Source: Octadecabacter dasysiphoniae
Lineage (GTDB): Bacteria; Pseudomonadota; Alphaproteobacteria; Rhodobacterales; Rhodobacteraceae
Direction of reading: 5' to 3'
Assembly (NCBI RefSeq): GCF_021532615.1
Contig: NZ_JAKGAQ010000002.1
Location: 968,501 to 1,032,500 of the forward strand
DNA: 64,000 bases
Below are positions 18,233-27,612 of the stretch, one piece after another. Position 1 is the stretch's first letter. Every line of letters begins with the position of its first letter. Position numbers and translations under genes: made by a program. The notes beneath the pieces were generated by a model, which saw nothing but the letters and a program-made list of their open reading frames with translations, was not told where the DNA came from and did no database searches.

Positions 18233-20380
18233 TCACCCACCATTGTTCTGCAATTCCCGCAACAGATCGTTGATGATGTTGTCTGCTTCTTGCGGTGTGA
18301 AACCCAATCCGTCGCCGCCTTCGCCGGGTTGTGCCAAAGGCGTTTGCGCCTGTGCGGGCACTTGCATGGGTAGTGATGTCGGGGTCAGCCCGCCCAGAAC
18401 GCGGACCATCGTTTCGTGCCAGATGTCGGCTGGCAGGCCAGACCCGGTCACGCCTGTCAGCGGCGTGTTATTGTCATACCCCATCCAGACACCGGCCACA
18501 TAGTCACCTGAAAATCCGATAAACCATGCATCGCGCGCGCCTTGGGTCGTGCCGGTCTTGCCTGCGATTTCCCAACCGTCAATCGCGGCGCGTCGCCCTG
18601 ATCCGCCTTCAACAACCTGATACATCATCCACGTCAGCTGACGTGCCGCATCTTCCTGGATCACCCGTTCACGGATGCCACCCGTCGCGGTCAACAGCGG
18701 TTCTGCGTCGCCAATCAGGCGCAATTCAACGAGGCCATAGGGTTTAACAGCCGACCCACCATTCAGGATACCCGCATAGGCACCGGTCATTTCAACCAAC
18801 GTGCTTTCGGACGCACCAAGGGCCAGCGCCGGACCTTGCGCAAGGTCGCTTACAATCCCGAAATTTTCAGCAACCGTGCGCACGTTTTCACGGCCCACAA
18901 GTTCAGACAACGCGACAGCCGGAATATTGAGGGACCGTTGCAATGCCTCAACCATCGTGACTTCGCCCTGAAAGTCGTTGGTATAATTGCGTGGGCACCA
19001 TTCCCCGGATCCCGGCGTTGTCCAGCACGTTGGCGCATCCAACAAGATATCAAACGGCGACATCCCAAGGTCGAGAGCCGTGCCATAGACGAACGGCTTG
19101 AACGCCGATCCGGTCTGGCGCAACGCTTGCGTGGCACGGTTAAAGGCACCGGAAACGGTCAAATCGCGCCCGCCAACCATGGCCCGCACTGCACCGTCTG
19201 CGGACATCACGACGATTGCGGCCTGGGCCTCTGATCCTTCACGCACCCGTTCTTCGAAGATAAATGTCAGCGCCTCTTCTGCGGCTGTCTGGATACGTGG
19301 ATCAAGCGTGGTGGCGATAATCACGTCCTCAGTCGTGCCGTCGGTGAAAAAGTTCGGCCCGCTGTCCATAACCCAATCGGCAAAATACCCGCCCGCCCGC
19401 GCGCGCGCCGCTTCGGAAAGGGTGGCAGGGTTGGCTTGTGCATTGGCGGCCTCTGCCTCGCTCAGATAGCCGTTCTCTTGCATTAGGCGTATAACTGTCG
19501 CGCCGCGATCCTGCGACACCTGCAAATTGCGCGTTGGTGCAAAGCTCGACGGGGCCTTAAGAAGTCCGGCAAGCATCGCCGCCTGTGGCACGTTCACCTG
19601 TGCAGCCGATACACCGAAATAGCGTTGCGATGCGGCTTCGAACCCGCGTGATCCCGCACCCAGATAGGCACGGTTCAAATAAATCGTAAGGATTTCCGAC
19701 TTGGTATAACGGGCTTCCATCGCGAAGGCATAGACCGCCTCTTGCACTTTGCGCCAAAGGGTCGTGCGGCGGCAGTCAGCCTCATAGGCAGCCTCGTCTT
19801 CCCACGTATCGGGATCAAACGGACGACCAAAGCACAAAAGCTTCGCGGTCTGCTGCGTGATCGATGACCCGCCCGCACCCGACAGCGGATTTCCGCCATT
19901 GCGGAAATTGCGCACCATCGCGGCGGCTGTCGCGTAAAAATCGACGCCAAAATGCCAATAGAACCGTTTGTCTTCTGTCGCGACGACCGCATCGTGAAGG
20001 TTTTCACTGACCGCATCGGCAGAAATCATCCCGCCAAACTGGTCACCACGCCATGCAAATGTGTCGCCGTAGGCGTCCTGTAACGTCACCGAACCACGCG
20101 TGCGCCCATCAACAAGTTCGTCAATCTGCGGCAAGGTTGCAGCATAGAAAAACACACCCACCGCAATCAACAACGTCACGACAACCGCACCGCGCCAGAA
20201 AATACGCCAGAACAGAATCAGCAGCCATTTGAAGGGCCAAATGATCGTGCCAAGCAAACCACGCCGCTTCGGGGCGGCCTTCTTGCGGCGCGTGGGCTTT
20301 GTCGATTTACGTTTTGCGGGCGCAGCTTTGGTGCGCTTTTCGGCCACCAATGGTGGCTTTGGTCCTCGTCTACCGGTCAT
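18233..20380 (-). CDS. Class A penicillin-binding protein (PBP1A family)
   Basis: The 715-residue bifunctional peptidoglycan synthase has a basic cytoplasmic N-terminus (about residues 1-45, rich in Lys/Arg) and a membrane anchor (VVVTLLIAVGVFFYAATLP). The glycosyltransferase domain shows ATEDKRFYWHFGVDF and GGSSITQQTAKLL. The transpeptidase domain has the nucleophile in TGSAFKPFVYG, the SLN triad and GKTGTTQGARDAWFIG. It polymerises and cross-links glycan strands. The C-terminal tail is Gln/Pro-rich. It is divergent from glnB with a 274-bp shared upstream region. Confidence 0.95.
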   Translation of the reverse strand: MTGRRGPKPPLVAEKRTKAAPAKRKSTKPTRRKKAAPKRRGLLGTIIWPFKWLLILFWRIFWRGAVVVTLLIAVGVFFYAATLPQIDELVDGRTRGSVTLQDAYGDTFAWRGDQFGGMISADAVSENLHDAVVATEDKRFYWHFGVDFYATAAAMVRNFRNGGNPLSGAGGSSITQQTAKLLCFGRPFDPDTWEDEAAYEADCRRTTLWRKVQEAVYAFAMEARYTKSEILTIYLNRAYLGAGSRGFEAASQRYFGVSAAQVNVPQAAMLAGLLKAPSSFAPTRNLQVSQDRGATVIRLMQENGYLSEAEAANAQANPATLSEAARARAGGYFADWVMDSGPNFFTDGTTEDVIIATTLDPRIQTAAEEALTFIFEERVREGSEAQAAIVVMSADGAVRAMVGGRDLTVSGAFNRATQALRQTGSAFKPFVYGTALDLGMSPFDILLDAPTCWTTPGSGEWCPRNYTNDFQGEVTMVEALQRSLNIPAVALSELVGRENVRTVAENFGIVSDLAQGPALALGASESTLVEMTGAYAGILNGGSAVKPYGLVELRLIGDAEPLLTATGGIRERVIQEDAARQLTWMMYQVVEGGSGRRAAIDGWEIAGKTGTTQGARDAWFIGFSGDYVAGVWMGYDNNTPLTGVTGSGLPADIWHETMVRVLGGLTPTSLPMQVPAQAQTPLAQPGEGGDGLGFTPQEADNIINDLLRELQNNGG

Positions 20381-20514
20381 ATCTGCTCAACTTCACTCTG
20401 CGCGCCATTTTGGCGTTCGTTCGGTACACAGTATCGCCCCCGATTCCAAAAGTCAGGGACGTTGTCCCACCCATGAGCATTTTTCTGCCTGCCTAAAAAT
20501 TAATCTCTGTGCTG

Positions 20515-20528
20515 AAATTGTGCAATTT
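20515..20528. promoter_or_regulatory. Palindrome upstream of the P-II gene
   Basis: AAATTG-TG-CAATTT is a 14-bp palindrome 127 bp before the glnB/K start, in the intergenic region shared with the PBP gene. A 9-bp direct repeat AATGCCGCA follows at 20537 and 20556. These could be protein-binding sites, but neither matches an NtrC or sigma-54 consensus that I could align with confidence. Confidence 0.3.
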
Positions 20529-20654
20529 TTGGGCGAAATGCCGCATGTGCATAAGAATGCCGCACCCCCTTATCTTGAGGTAAGTCAGCGATCGCGACCT
20601 TTTAAGGCCAGCCGGGCCGTGGGGTCTGCCGTTCGAAAACCGAAAGGGATACGC

Positions 20655-20993
20655 GTGAAACTTATTATTGCAACAATCAAACCGTTCAAGTTGGAGGAGG
20701 TCCGCGAGGCCCTCACCTCCATCGGAGTGCGCGGCATGATGGTGACTGAAATCAAGGGCTTCGGGTCCCAATCAGGTCACACAGAGATCTATCGCGGTGC
20801 CGAATACGCCGTGAACTTCGTGCCGAAAGTGAAACTAGAGATCGTGGTGAACGCCGCCATGGCCGACGAAGTTGTCGCCACAATCGCCTCCACCGCCAAG
20901 ACCGATAAAATCGGCGACGGCAAAATTTTCGTTCTCGATGTGGAAAGCGCCCTGCGTGTCCGCACCGGTGAAACCAACGACGACGCGATTTAA
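20655..20993 (+). CDS. glnK: Nitrogen regulatory protein P-II (GlnB/GlnK)
   Basis: The 112-residue protein is a P-II signal transducer sensing 2-oxoglutarate and ATP/ADP. It has KLIIATIKPFKLEEVREAL at the start, the T-loop with uridylylatable Tyr51 in IYRGAEYAVNF, and the C-terminal GDGKIFVLDVESALRVRTGE. A GTG start fits the family exactly; upstream in-frame sequence is not family-like. Placement 21 bp before amtB indicates the GlnK role, in which P-II blocks AmtB when nitrogen is sufficient. A glnB assignment cannot be excluded from sequence alone. Confidence 0.95.
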   Translation: MKLIIATIKPFKLEEVREALTSIGVRGMMVTEIKGFGSQSGHTEIYRGAEYAVNFVPKVKLEIVVNAAMADEVVATIASTAKTDKIGDGKIFVLDVESALRVRTGETNDDAI

Positions 20994-21014
20994 GCGCGCA
21001 AGAGGGGAAAACAG

Positions 21015-22325
21015 ATGAAATTTATGAAAACACTCTCGGTTGCAGGCGCGCTTACAGCGCTTCCGACCTTGGCGCTGGCGCAAGACGCCGCACCGACGTT
21101 CGATGAAATCGGACCTTATCTTATGACCACGCTGCTGTTCCTTGTGGGCGGCTTCCTGGTGTTCTGGATGGCGGCAGGTTTCGCCATGCTCGAGGCCGGT
21201 CTCGTGCGATCCAAAAACGTAGCAATGCAGCTGACAAAGAACATCGCATTGTTCTCAATCGCGGGCATCATGTACTGGCTGGTTGGTTTCAACCTGATGT
21301 ACCCGGGCGACTTTAACGGCTTCTTCGCCTTCAATTTCGTGCCAACTGTGCTTGAACCTGTCGGCTTGTCCGCAGCGGACGCCGCACTGGATTACGCATC
21401 TGTCGCGTCCGACTTCTTCTTTCAGTTGATGTTTGTAGCCGCAACAGCGTCCATCGTATCGGGTGCTTTGGCTGAACGCATCAAACTGTGGCCCTTCCTG
21501 ATCTTCGTGGTCGTTCTGACTGGTATTCTGTACCCGATCACTGGGTCCTGGCAGTGGGGTGGCGGCTGGTTGTCCGAGCTCGGCTTCTCTGACTTCGCGG
21601 GTTCCACAGTTGTGCACTCTGTCGGTGGCTGGGCTGCTTTGGCTGGTGCGATCGTCCTTGGCCCACGTTTGGGTAAATACAAAGACGGCCGCACAAACCC
21701 GATGCCGGGTTCCAACCTTGCGCTTGCGACTTTGGGTACATTCATCCTGTGGCTGGGTTGGTTCGGCTTTAACGGTGGTTCGCAGTTGGCTGCTGGCACC
21801 GTAGGCGACATCACAGACGTGGGCCGCATCTTTGCCAACACAAACATGGCCGCGTCTGCCGGTGCTGTCGCCGCGCTGATCCTGACGCAGGTTGTGTACG
21901 GCAAGGTCGACCTTACCATGGTTCTGAACGGCGCGCTTGCCGGTCTGGTGTCCATCACAGCTGAGCCGCTTGCGCCTTCCCTGTTCGGATCGCTTCTGAT
22001 CGGTGGTGTTGGTGGTGTGATCGTGGTCTTCACGGTTCCAATGCTGGACAAGTTCAAGATCGACGATGTTGTTGGTGCCATTCCGGTCCACTTGATCGCA
22101 GGTATCTGGGGCACAATCGCTGTTGTCTTCTCTGGCAGCGCGACACTGACAGCCCAGCTGACAGGTATCGTGGCTTACGGTGTGTTTACCTTCGTTGCTT
22201 CCCTGATCCTGTGGCTCATCCTCAAGGCCGTCATGGGCATCCGCGTCTCCGAAGAGGCAGAGATCAACGGCCTCGACAAAGAAGAACTGGGCATGGAAGC
22301 CTACCCAGACTTCACAAAGGGCTAA
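21015..22325 (+). CDS. amtB: Ammonium transporter
   Basis: The 436-residue protein is an Amt/MEP/Rh channel with a cleavable signal peptide (MKFMKTLSVAGALTALPTLALAQ) and eleven expected membrane segments. Family motifs include AGFAMLEAGLVRSKNVAMQLTKN, the pore segment DFAGSTVVHSVGGWAALAGA with its conserved His, FILWLGWFGFNGGSQLA, and HLIAGIWGTIAVVFSG with the second pore His. A GAGGGGAAA ribosome binding site precedes the ATG. It is in an operon with glnK and ends at a strong terminator. Confidence 0.97.
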   Translation: MKFMKTLSVAGALTALPTLALAQDAAPTFDEIGPYLMTTLLFLVGGFLVFWMAAGFAMLEAGLVRSKNVAMQLTKNIALFSIAGIMYWLVGFNLMYPGDFNGFFAFNFVPTVLEPVGLSAADAALDYASVASDFFFQLMFVAATASIVSGALAERIKLWPFLIFVVVLTGILYPITGSWQWGGGWLSELGFSDFAGSTVVHSVGGWAALAGAIVLGPRLGKYKDGRTNPMPGSNLALATLGTFILWLGWFGFNGGSQLAAGTVGDITDVGRIFANTNMAASAGAVAALILTQVVYGKVDLTMVLNGALAGLVSITAEPLAPSLFGSLLIGGVGGVIVVFTVPMLDKFKIDDVVGAIPVHLIAGIWGTIAVVFSGSATLTAQLTGIVAYGVFTFVASLILWLILKAVMGIRVSEEAEINGLDKEELGMEAYPDFTKG

Positions 22326-22345
22326 ATTTGCCCTCCCGAATTGAA

Positions 22346-22376
22346 AAGGCCCCGCTGGTGACAGCGGGGCCTTTTT
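22346..22376. terminator. Bidirectional terminator between amtB and the SDR gene
   Basis: An 11-bp perfect stem AAGGCCCCGCT (22346-22356) and AGCGGGGCCTT (22363-22373) with a 6-nt loop is followed by a T run on the plus strand. The complementary strand also ends in T residues (TTTTC), so it can serve both amtB and the convergent SDR gene. Confidence 0.9.
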
Positions 22377-22397
22377 ACGTTTGCGGCGCAGGGATGC

Positions 22398-23171
22398 CTA
22401 CTTGCTTTGCATCTTCTCGATCATGTTCAACACCATACGGCGCGGCAAAAACGGGATGATCCACTGTGTCAGAATGCCAAGTTGGGTTTCGTTGACCGTC
22501 ACCAGCTTGCCTGCCACCATCGCGTCGTAGCCATGTTTGGCGACGCTTTGCGGGGTCTTGCCGGACTTCACCAAATCCGTACCGCCAAGATCTGCGCGCT
22601 CTGCAAAATCTGTTTCAACATAGCCCGGTGCAAGAACGGTGGATGTCACGCCGTGGTCGCGCAATTCATGATCCAGCGCTTGGCTGAACGATTGCACAAA
22701 CGCCTTTGTCGCGAAATACACCGCCTGCAAAGGGCCCGGCATCATCCCAGCGGTTGACCCGACTTGTAGAATTTTGCCGCCGCCCTTAGCCGCCATTCTG
22801 CCGCCAAATGCATGGGACAGCGTCACCAACGCCTTTACGTTCAGATCAATCATCGCCTGTTCATCGCCAAGGTCACGATCGATATGGCGCCCATGCCCAC
22901 CAAACCCTGCGTTGTTGATCAAGATGTCGACATCCAGCCCCAGCGCGTCAACGGCCGCAACCAACGCATCCGCCCCGCCGTCCACCCCAAGGTCTTGGGC
23001 AATCGTGTGGACGGTGATCTCGTGCGCGGCCTCAAGTTCGGCCTTCAGTGCGTCCAGTTTATCAAGGCGGCGCGCCACAAGGATCAGATCGCCCTTTTGG
23101 GAGGCATGATAACGCGCAAATTCGGCACCAATGCCTGCGGATGCGCCGGTAATAAGGGCTGTGTTGGGCAT
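22398..23171 (-). CDS. SDR family NAD(P)-dependent oxidoreductase
   Basis: The 257-residue protein is a classical short-chain dehydrogenase. The nucleotide motif TALITGASAGIGAEFARYHA is at the start, the structural LINNAGFGG near residue 85, and the catalytic Ser in GSTAGMMPG is followed by YFATK (Tyr and Lys). The C-terminal part ends LTQWIIPFLPRRMVLNMIEKMQ, which resembles the YqjQ/DltE-like branch acting on lipophilic substrates. I chose the ATG at 23171 because upstream in-frame residues do not fit the fold. The substrate is unknown. Confidence 0.9.
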   Translation of the reverse strand: MPNTALITGASAGIGAEFARYHASQKGDLILVARRLDKLDALKAELEAAHEITVHTIAQDLGVDGGADALVAAVDALGLDVDILINNAGFGGHGRHIDRDLGDEQAMIDLNVKALVTLSHAFGGRMAAKGGGKILQVGSTAGMMPGPLQAVYFATKAFVQSFSQALDHELRDHGVTSTVLAPGYVETDFAERADLGGTDLVKSGKTPQSVAKHGYDAMVAGKLVTVNETQLGILTQWIIPFLPRRMVLNMIEKMQSK

Positions 23172-23249
23172 GAAATAGTCCTTCGTTGATAAGAAAATGG
23201 CGTGACCAGTCACCTGGTCACGCCGTTCGAAATTACATTGTCGTCGCGG

Positions 23250-24434
23250 TTAGATCCCCGCGTCAATGATCGCCTTGGCCAGCACCGGAATGGTGTCTTC
23301 GTTCAGACCCGCGATGTTCATGCGGCTGTCGCCTGCCATATAAATCCCGTAATCCGCGCGCAGCTTTTCGACGTTCTCGGGTGATGTGCCCAGACGTGAA
23401 AACATCCCACGGTGTTCGGCCAGAAAATCAAACCGGTCTGAATTGGACAGGCGGCGCAGTTCAGACGCCAGCTGTTTGCGCAGCCCCAACATGCCGATAC
23501 GGATTTCTTCAAGCTCGGCTTCCCAATCGGCGCGCAATTCGGGGTCCGTCAGGATCATGGTCACAACCCGCGCACCGTGATCGGGCGGAAAGCTGTAGTT
23601 CTGGCGGTTCAGGTAGTTGAGGTTTTGCTGCGCGATATCGCGTTCCGCCTCGTCCTTGGCGACGGCCATCAGGATGCCAGTACGTTCTCGGTAGACGCCA
23701 AAGTTTTTGGAACAACTCGCCGCGATCAATACGTTGTCAAACGCCGACGCAATTGCACGTGTCGCGGCGCCGTCCGCGTCAAGGCCATCCCCGAAACCTT
23801 GGTATGCGATGTCGACAAACGGCATCCCGCCTTGCGCTTTGATCACTTCAATCGCTTGCGCCATCTGGTCTGCCGTCAGGTTCGCGCCCGTTGGATTGTG
23901 GCAGCAACCGTGCAGCAAAACCGCATCGCCAGCTTTGATATTCTTTAGATCAGCCAACATGCCATCAAAGTTCACGCCGCGCGTGGCCTCATCGAAATAG
24001 CGGTATTTTCCCATCGGCATATGCAGGTATTTGATGATGGATTCGTGGTTCGGCCATGTGGGGTCAGACACCCAAACTGTCGCGTCTGGCGCTGCCAATT
24101 TGATCAGCTCAAGCCCCTGACGGATCGCGCCAGTGCCGCCCGGTGTGGCTGCTGCCGCAACACGTTCGCGCGCAACCGCACCATTCAAAACCAGATCAAC
24201 CATTGCATCGCCAAACGCCGGATCACCCGCAAGATTGACGTAAGACTTGGTTGTTTGTTCACCGACCAAACGCCGTTCGGCCGCCTTCACCGAACGCATA
24301 ACGGGCGTGTGGCCGGATGCGTCTTTGTACACACCTACGCCAAGGTCGACTTTCGTGTCGCGCGGGTCGGCCTTGAATGCCCCCATCAGGGCAAGGATTT
24401 TATCTTTGGGTTGGGCGTTTAGCTGCGCAAACAT
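23250..24434 (-). CDS. tyrB: Aromatic/aspartate aminotransferase (class I)
   Basis: The 394-residue PLP enzyme belongs to the AspC/TyrB subgroup (aminotransferase Ib-alpha-like). Characteristic parts are the start MFAQLNAQPKDKILALMGAFKAD, LLHGCCHNPTGANLT, the PLP-lysine motif AASCSKNFGVYRERTG, and the substrate carboxylate Arg in the C-terminal DSRMNIAGLNED. It transaminates aromatic amino acids or aspartate with 2-oxoglutarate; distinguishing tyrB from aspC needs more than sequence reading. It overlaps the sulfurtransferase gene by 1 bp (TGATG). Confidence 0.93.
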   Translation of the reverse strand: MFAQLNAQPKDKILALMGAFKADPRDTKVDLGVGVYKDASGHTPVMRSVKAAERRLVGEQTTKSYVNLAGDPAFGDAMVDLVLNGAVARERVAAAATPGGTGAIRQGLELIKLAAPDATVWVSDPTWPNHESIIKYLHMPMGKYRYFDEATRGVNFDGMLADLKNIKAGDAVLLHGCCHNPTGANLTADQMAQAIEVIKAQGGMPFVDIAYQGFGDGLDADGAATRAIASAFDNVLIAASCSKNFGVYRERTGILMAVAKDEAERDIAQQNLNYLNRQNYSFPPDHGARVVTMILTDPELRADWEAELEEIRIGMLGLRKQLASELRRLSNSDRFDFLAEHRGMFSRLGTSPENVEKLRADYGIYMAGDSRMNIAGLNEDTIPVLAKAIIDAGI

Positions 24435-25291
24435 CAGGTGTCTCCAGTTGCGATTGGTAGGTCATGGAAGGTGCCCCATTCGGACCAGCTTCCGTCGTAA
24501 ACTGCGTGATCGGTTTTCCCCAGTCGTTCCATCGCAAGCGCAAGGATGCAGGCGGTCACACCGGACCCGCAGGACAGAATGGCAGGCTTTGCCAGATCAA
24601 CACCGGCCTTGCGGAAAATCTCGCTCATGACGTCGGGTGATTTCATGGTGCCATCGGGGTTCAAAAGGTCGCGGTAAAACACGTTGCGCGCGTTCGGGAT
24701 ATGGCCGGATCGCATGCCTTCGCGGGGTTCCGGCGCGGTGCCTGCAAAACGGTCCGGCGCGCGGGCATCGACAATCACATAATCGCCAAGCTTTGACGCG
24801 GACGCGACCTGCGTGACGTCCTTCACCATCTGATTCTGGCGCGTCACTGTCATATGGCGGTCGCGCACCATCGGGGCCATGTCTTCGACGGCGCGGCCCT
24901 CTGCCTGCCATTTGGGAAAACCGCCATCCAGAACGGCAATGTCGGTTTTGCCCATCAGGCGGAACATCCACCAAACACGCGCTGCACTGAATATTCCGGC
25001 CCCGTCATATACAACAATCTGGTGGCCATCGCCGACACCCATCTTGCGCATCCGCGACATGAATTTTTCCACAGTCGGCACCATATGCGGCAGCTCTGAT
25101 CGTTGGTCGCTGATCTCGTCGATGTCGAAATATCGCGCACCTGGAATGTGGGCGGCTTTGTATTCTGCACGGGCGTCGCGCGCCGCGTCTGGCAAATACC
25201 ACGACGCATCAATCACCCGCAGGTCGGGGTCTTTGATGTGATCAGCCAGCCATTGCGTCGAAACAAGTGTTTTGGGGTCATCAAGTGCCAT
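24434..25291 (-). CDS. sseA: 3-mercaptopyruvate sulfurtransferase
   Basis: This 285-residue two-domain rhodanese has the active-site loop ILSCGSGVTACILA near residue 240, with the CGSGVTA pattern typical of mercaptopyruvate sulfurtransferases rather than thiosulfate-specific rhodaneses. The N-terminal inactive rhodanese domain contains RVIDASWYLP and HIPGARYFDID. It transfers sulfur from 3-mercaptopyruvate. Co-transcription with an aminotransferase is meaningful, since cysteine transamination produces 3-mercaptopyruvate. I chose the ATG at 25291 (MALDDPKTLVS) over an upstream extension. Confidence 0.94.
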   Translation of the reverse strand: MALDDPKTLVSTQWLADHIKDPDLRVIDASWYLPDAARDARAEYKAAHIPGARYFDIDEISDQRSELPHMVPTVEKFMSRMRKMGVGDGHQIVVYDGAGIFSAARVWWMFRLMGKTDIAVLDGGFPKWQAEGRAVEDMAPMVRDRHMTVTRQNQMVKDVTQVASASKLGDYVIVDARAPDRFAGTAPEPREGMRSGHIPNARNVFYRDLLNPDGTMKSPDVMSEIFRKAGVDLAKPAILSCGSGVTACILALAMERLGKTDHAVYDGSWSEWGTFHDLPIATGDT

Positions 25292-25358
25292 GTCAAACCT
25301 GCGCGTTAGGATCACTTTGTCCCTAAACCTGCCCCTGTGTTTACGCAAGGTTTGCTAC

Positions 25359-25394
25359 AAAAAAGGAGCGCCACAGCAACGCCGGACGCTCCTT
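25359..25394 (-). terminator. Terminator after the glycine-rich small protein gene
   Basis: On the minus strand AAGGAGCG (25394-25387) pairs with CGCTCCTT (25370-25363) and continues into a run of T (25364-25359). It lies 20 bp after the stop of the 25414-25725 gene and insulates it from sseA. Confidence 0.85.
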
Positions 25395-25413
25395 CAAATC
25401 ATTTCAGGCCGAT

Positions 25414-25725
25414 TTAGCCCTTGGACATCATGTTCTTGATGATGCCACCGATACCGCCAAGTGCCGCACCACCAGCGCCACCGCCGATAACGCCGGAAAT
25501 CAGCGTGCCGATGTCAAAGTTGGATACAGCCGCTGCCGCATCGGCACCGCTTGCCGTATCAACGCCGATTGAGCCAAGGATAGATCCCGCACCCAAACCG
25601 CCAACGGCACCAAGAATTGTGTTCAACGTGCCGCCGCCGTTCAGCGCGCCAGCAACTTTGCCGATGATGTTACCACCCGCCGCACCAGACAGTGCAGGGA
25701 TCAGCAATCCAAGAATCATTTCCAT
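25414..25725 (-). CDS. Glycine-rich hydrophobic small protein
   Basis: This protein of about 103 residues starts MEMILGLLIPALSGAAGGNI and is almost entirely made of Gly, Ala, Ile, Leu and Val, with repeated GG and GA motifs such as GAVGGLGAGSILGSIG and GVIGGGAGGAALGGIGG. It ends with the basic KNMMSKG. It could be a membrane-inserted or self-assembling protein; I recognise no family. The ATG at 25725 has an AAGGAAT ribosome binding site, better than an in-frame start 36 bases upstream. It is a single gene with its own terminator. Confidence 0.75.
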   Translation of the reverse strand: MEMILGLLIPALSGAAGGNIIGKVAGALNGGGTLNTILGAVGGLGAGSILGSIGVDTASGADAAAAVSNFDIGTLISGVIGGGAGGAALGGIGGIIKNMMSKG

Positions 25726-25869
25726 AGTCGTATTCCTTATATTCACGGTGCGCATATTCAAAACCGCACACCTCAGCCCACCAAGGGTTGTACCGTGCGC
25801 AGATTAACAGAAGTTAATATTCGATCAACAGTGGGAGGATCGGGGCGTTTTTCCCCTCAAGCCAGATAC

Positions 25870-26346
25870 TTAGTCGCCGTGGCGCAGCAACCGGGCCTTG
25901 CTGCGGCCCCAATCGCGGGCGGCCTCGGTGGCGCGTTTGTCTTGTTTTTGCTTACCCTTGGCGATCGCGATTTTGATCTTCACGCGGCCTTTGTGGTTGA
26001 AATACATAACCAGCGGCACAAGAGTCATGCCGTCGCGCTGGGTCGCTTTCCACATCCGCGCAAGTTCACGTTTTGACACCAGCAACTTGCGCCGCGTGCG
26101 TTCCTCATGGGGGAACATCGCTTGTTTGTAGGGCGCAATATAGCTGTTCACCAACCATAGTTCACCGTTGTCCACGGTGGCGTAACTGTCGGCGATATTG
26201 GATTGTCCCGTGCGCAGGGATTTCACTTCGGACCCCGCCAGCACGATCCCGCACTCAACGTCGCTCTCGATTGCGAAATCGTAGCGGGCACGCCGGTTTT
26301 CGGCGATGACTTTGTAGTTTGGATCGGTCGCGGGTTTCTTTGCCAT
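25870..26346 (-). CDS. smpB: SsrA-binding protein
   Basis: The 158-residue protein matches SmpB, which binds tmRNA and rescues stalled ribosomes. Visible are the start [18 protein letters not shown], the conserved [41 protein letters not shown] and the basic C-terminal tail [26 protein letters not shown] chose the ATG at 26346; the longer in-frame extension would add 43 unconserved residues. The tmRNA gene is not in the window. Confidence 0.96.
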   Translation of the reverse strand: MAKKPATDPNYKVIAENRRARYDFAIESDVECGIVLAGSEVKSLRTGQSNIADSYATVDNGELWLVNSYIAPYKQAMFPHEERTRRKLLVSKRELARMWKATQRDGMTLVPLVMYFNHKGRVKIKIAIAKGKQKQDKRATEAARDWGRSKARLLRHGD

Positions 26347-26418
26347 AACGCCTTGCAGATAGGGGATGGCAGGCGCGACGACAAGACGTAGGGTGATGCA
26401 AACACAGTAAGGCCCGCT

Positions 26419-27612
26419 ATGACACGCCCCATTCTTAAAAACCAAACCGCACGGCGGATGTTTCTGGATCGCCATTTATTGCTCGGGTCGCGCAGCGGGG
26501 CGGGCAAGGGCGCTGACCTGCAATCGGTGATTGATCACCTTGGTTTCGTGCAGGTCGACAGCGTGAACACACTCGCGCGGGCCCATGATTTGATATTGTG
26601 GTCACGCCGCCAGCAATACCGCGCCCCCCATCTGCCTGCGCTGATGAAAACCCGCGGGGCGTTTGAACACTGGACCCATGATGCGTCGGTCATTTCGATG
26701 AACCACTTTGCGATGTGGCGGCACAAGTTCGCCAAAGACAAAGCGTTCATGGACAAGCGCTGGGGCGCGTGGCGGCGCGACGGGTTTCGCGAACAGCTTG
26801 ATGCGGTGCTAAAACAGATCACGGATGAAGGCCGCTGCACGTCCATGGATGTCGGCAAAGACGAGGCCAAAGGATCAGGCGGTTGGTGGGATTGGCATCC
26901 GTCCAAGACCGCGCTCGAATATCTGTGGCGGTCCGGCGATTTGTCCGTCTGTCACCGCACCGGATTTCGCAAGGTCTATGATCTGACAGAACGGGTCATC
27001 CCGCCTGAACACCTGAACGCCCATGTCGCGGAACACGACATGATCGATTGGGCCTGTACTTCGGCGCTGGATCGGCTCGGGTTCGCCACATCGGGTGAGC
27101 TCGCGGCGTTTTATGACATCATCACACCCGCCCAAGCCAAGATATGGTGCACATCGGCCCTTAAATCCCAGCGCCTGACCGAGGTTGATATTGAGGCCAC
27201 AGACGGCAGCCTGCGCCGGTCTTTCATGTGGCCCAACGCAATCGATACCACACCGCCGGACCCGAACGCACGTGTGCGGCTGCTGTCACCGTTTGATCCG
27301 GCCTTGCGTGACCGCAAGCGCGCGGAACGTCTGTTCGGGTTCCATTACCGCATCGAAATTTTCGTGCCCGCCCCCAAACGCACCTATGGCTACTATGTGT
27401 TTCCCGTCATGCAGGGGGACCGGATGATCGGACGCATCGACACCAAACGCGACGGTGACGCGACACTTGTCACCGCGTTCTGGCCCGAAAAAGGAGTGCG
27501 TATGGGCAAGGCCCGCATCAAAGCGCTTGAGGCTGAAATCGACCGCGTCGCGACGTTTGTTGGCAGCACATCCGTGAACTGGGCGCAGGGTTGGCTCAAA
27601 GAAAATACTTGA
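26419..27612 (+). CDS. Winged-helix protein of the YcaQ crosslink-glycosylase family
   Basis: The 397-residue protein belongs to the HTH_42/YcaQ family. E. coli YcaQ unhooks interstrand DNA crosslinks as a DNA glycosylase. Diagnostic parts are the N-terminal [55 protein letters not shown] and [28 protein letters not shown]-repair role is inferred from the family. Its stop codon lies inside the first of two palindromic sites before the next gene, and a separate promoter for that gene may therefore overlap its end. Confidence 0.88.
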   Translation: MTRPILKNQTARRMFLDRHLLLGSRSGAGKGADLQSVIDHLGFVQVDSVNTLARAHDLILWSRRQQYRAPHLPALMKTRGAFEHWTHDASVISMNHFAMWRHKFAKDKAFMDKRWGAWRRDGFREQLDAVLKQITDEGRCTSMDVGKDEAKGSGGWWDWHPSKTALEYLWRSGDLSVCHRTGFRKVYDLTERVIPPEHLNAHVAEHDMIDWACTSALDRLGFATSGELAAFYDIITPAQAKIWCTSALKSQRLTEVDIEATDGSLRRSFMWPNAIDTTPPDPNARVRLLSPFDPALRDRKRAERLFGFHYRIEIFVPAPKRTYGYYVFPVMQGDRMIGRIDTKRDGDATLVTAFWPEKGVRMGKARIKALEAEIDRVATFVGSTSVNWAQGWLKENT

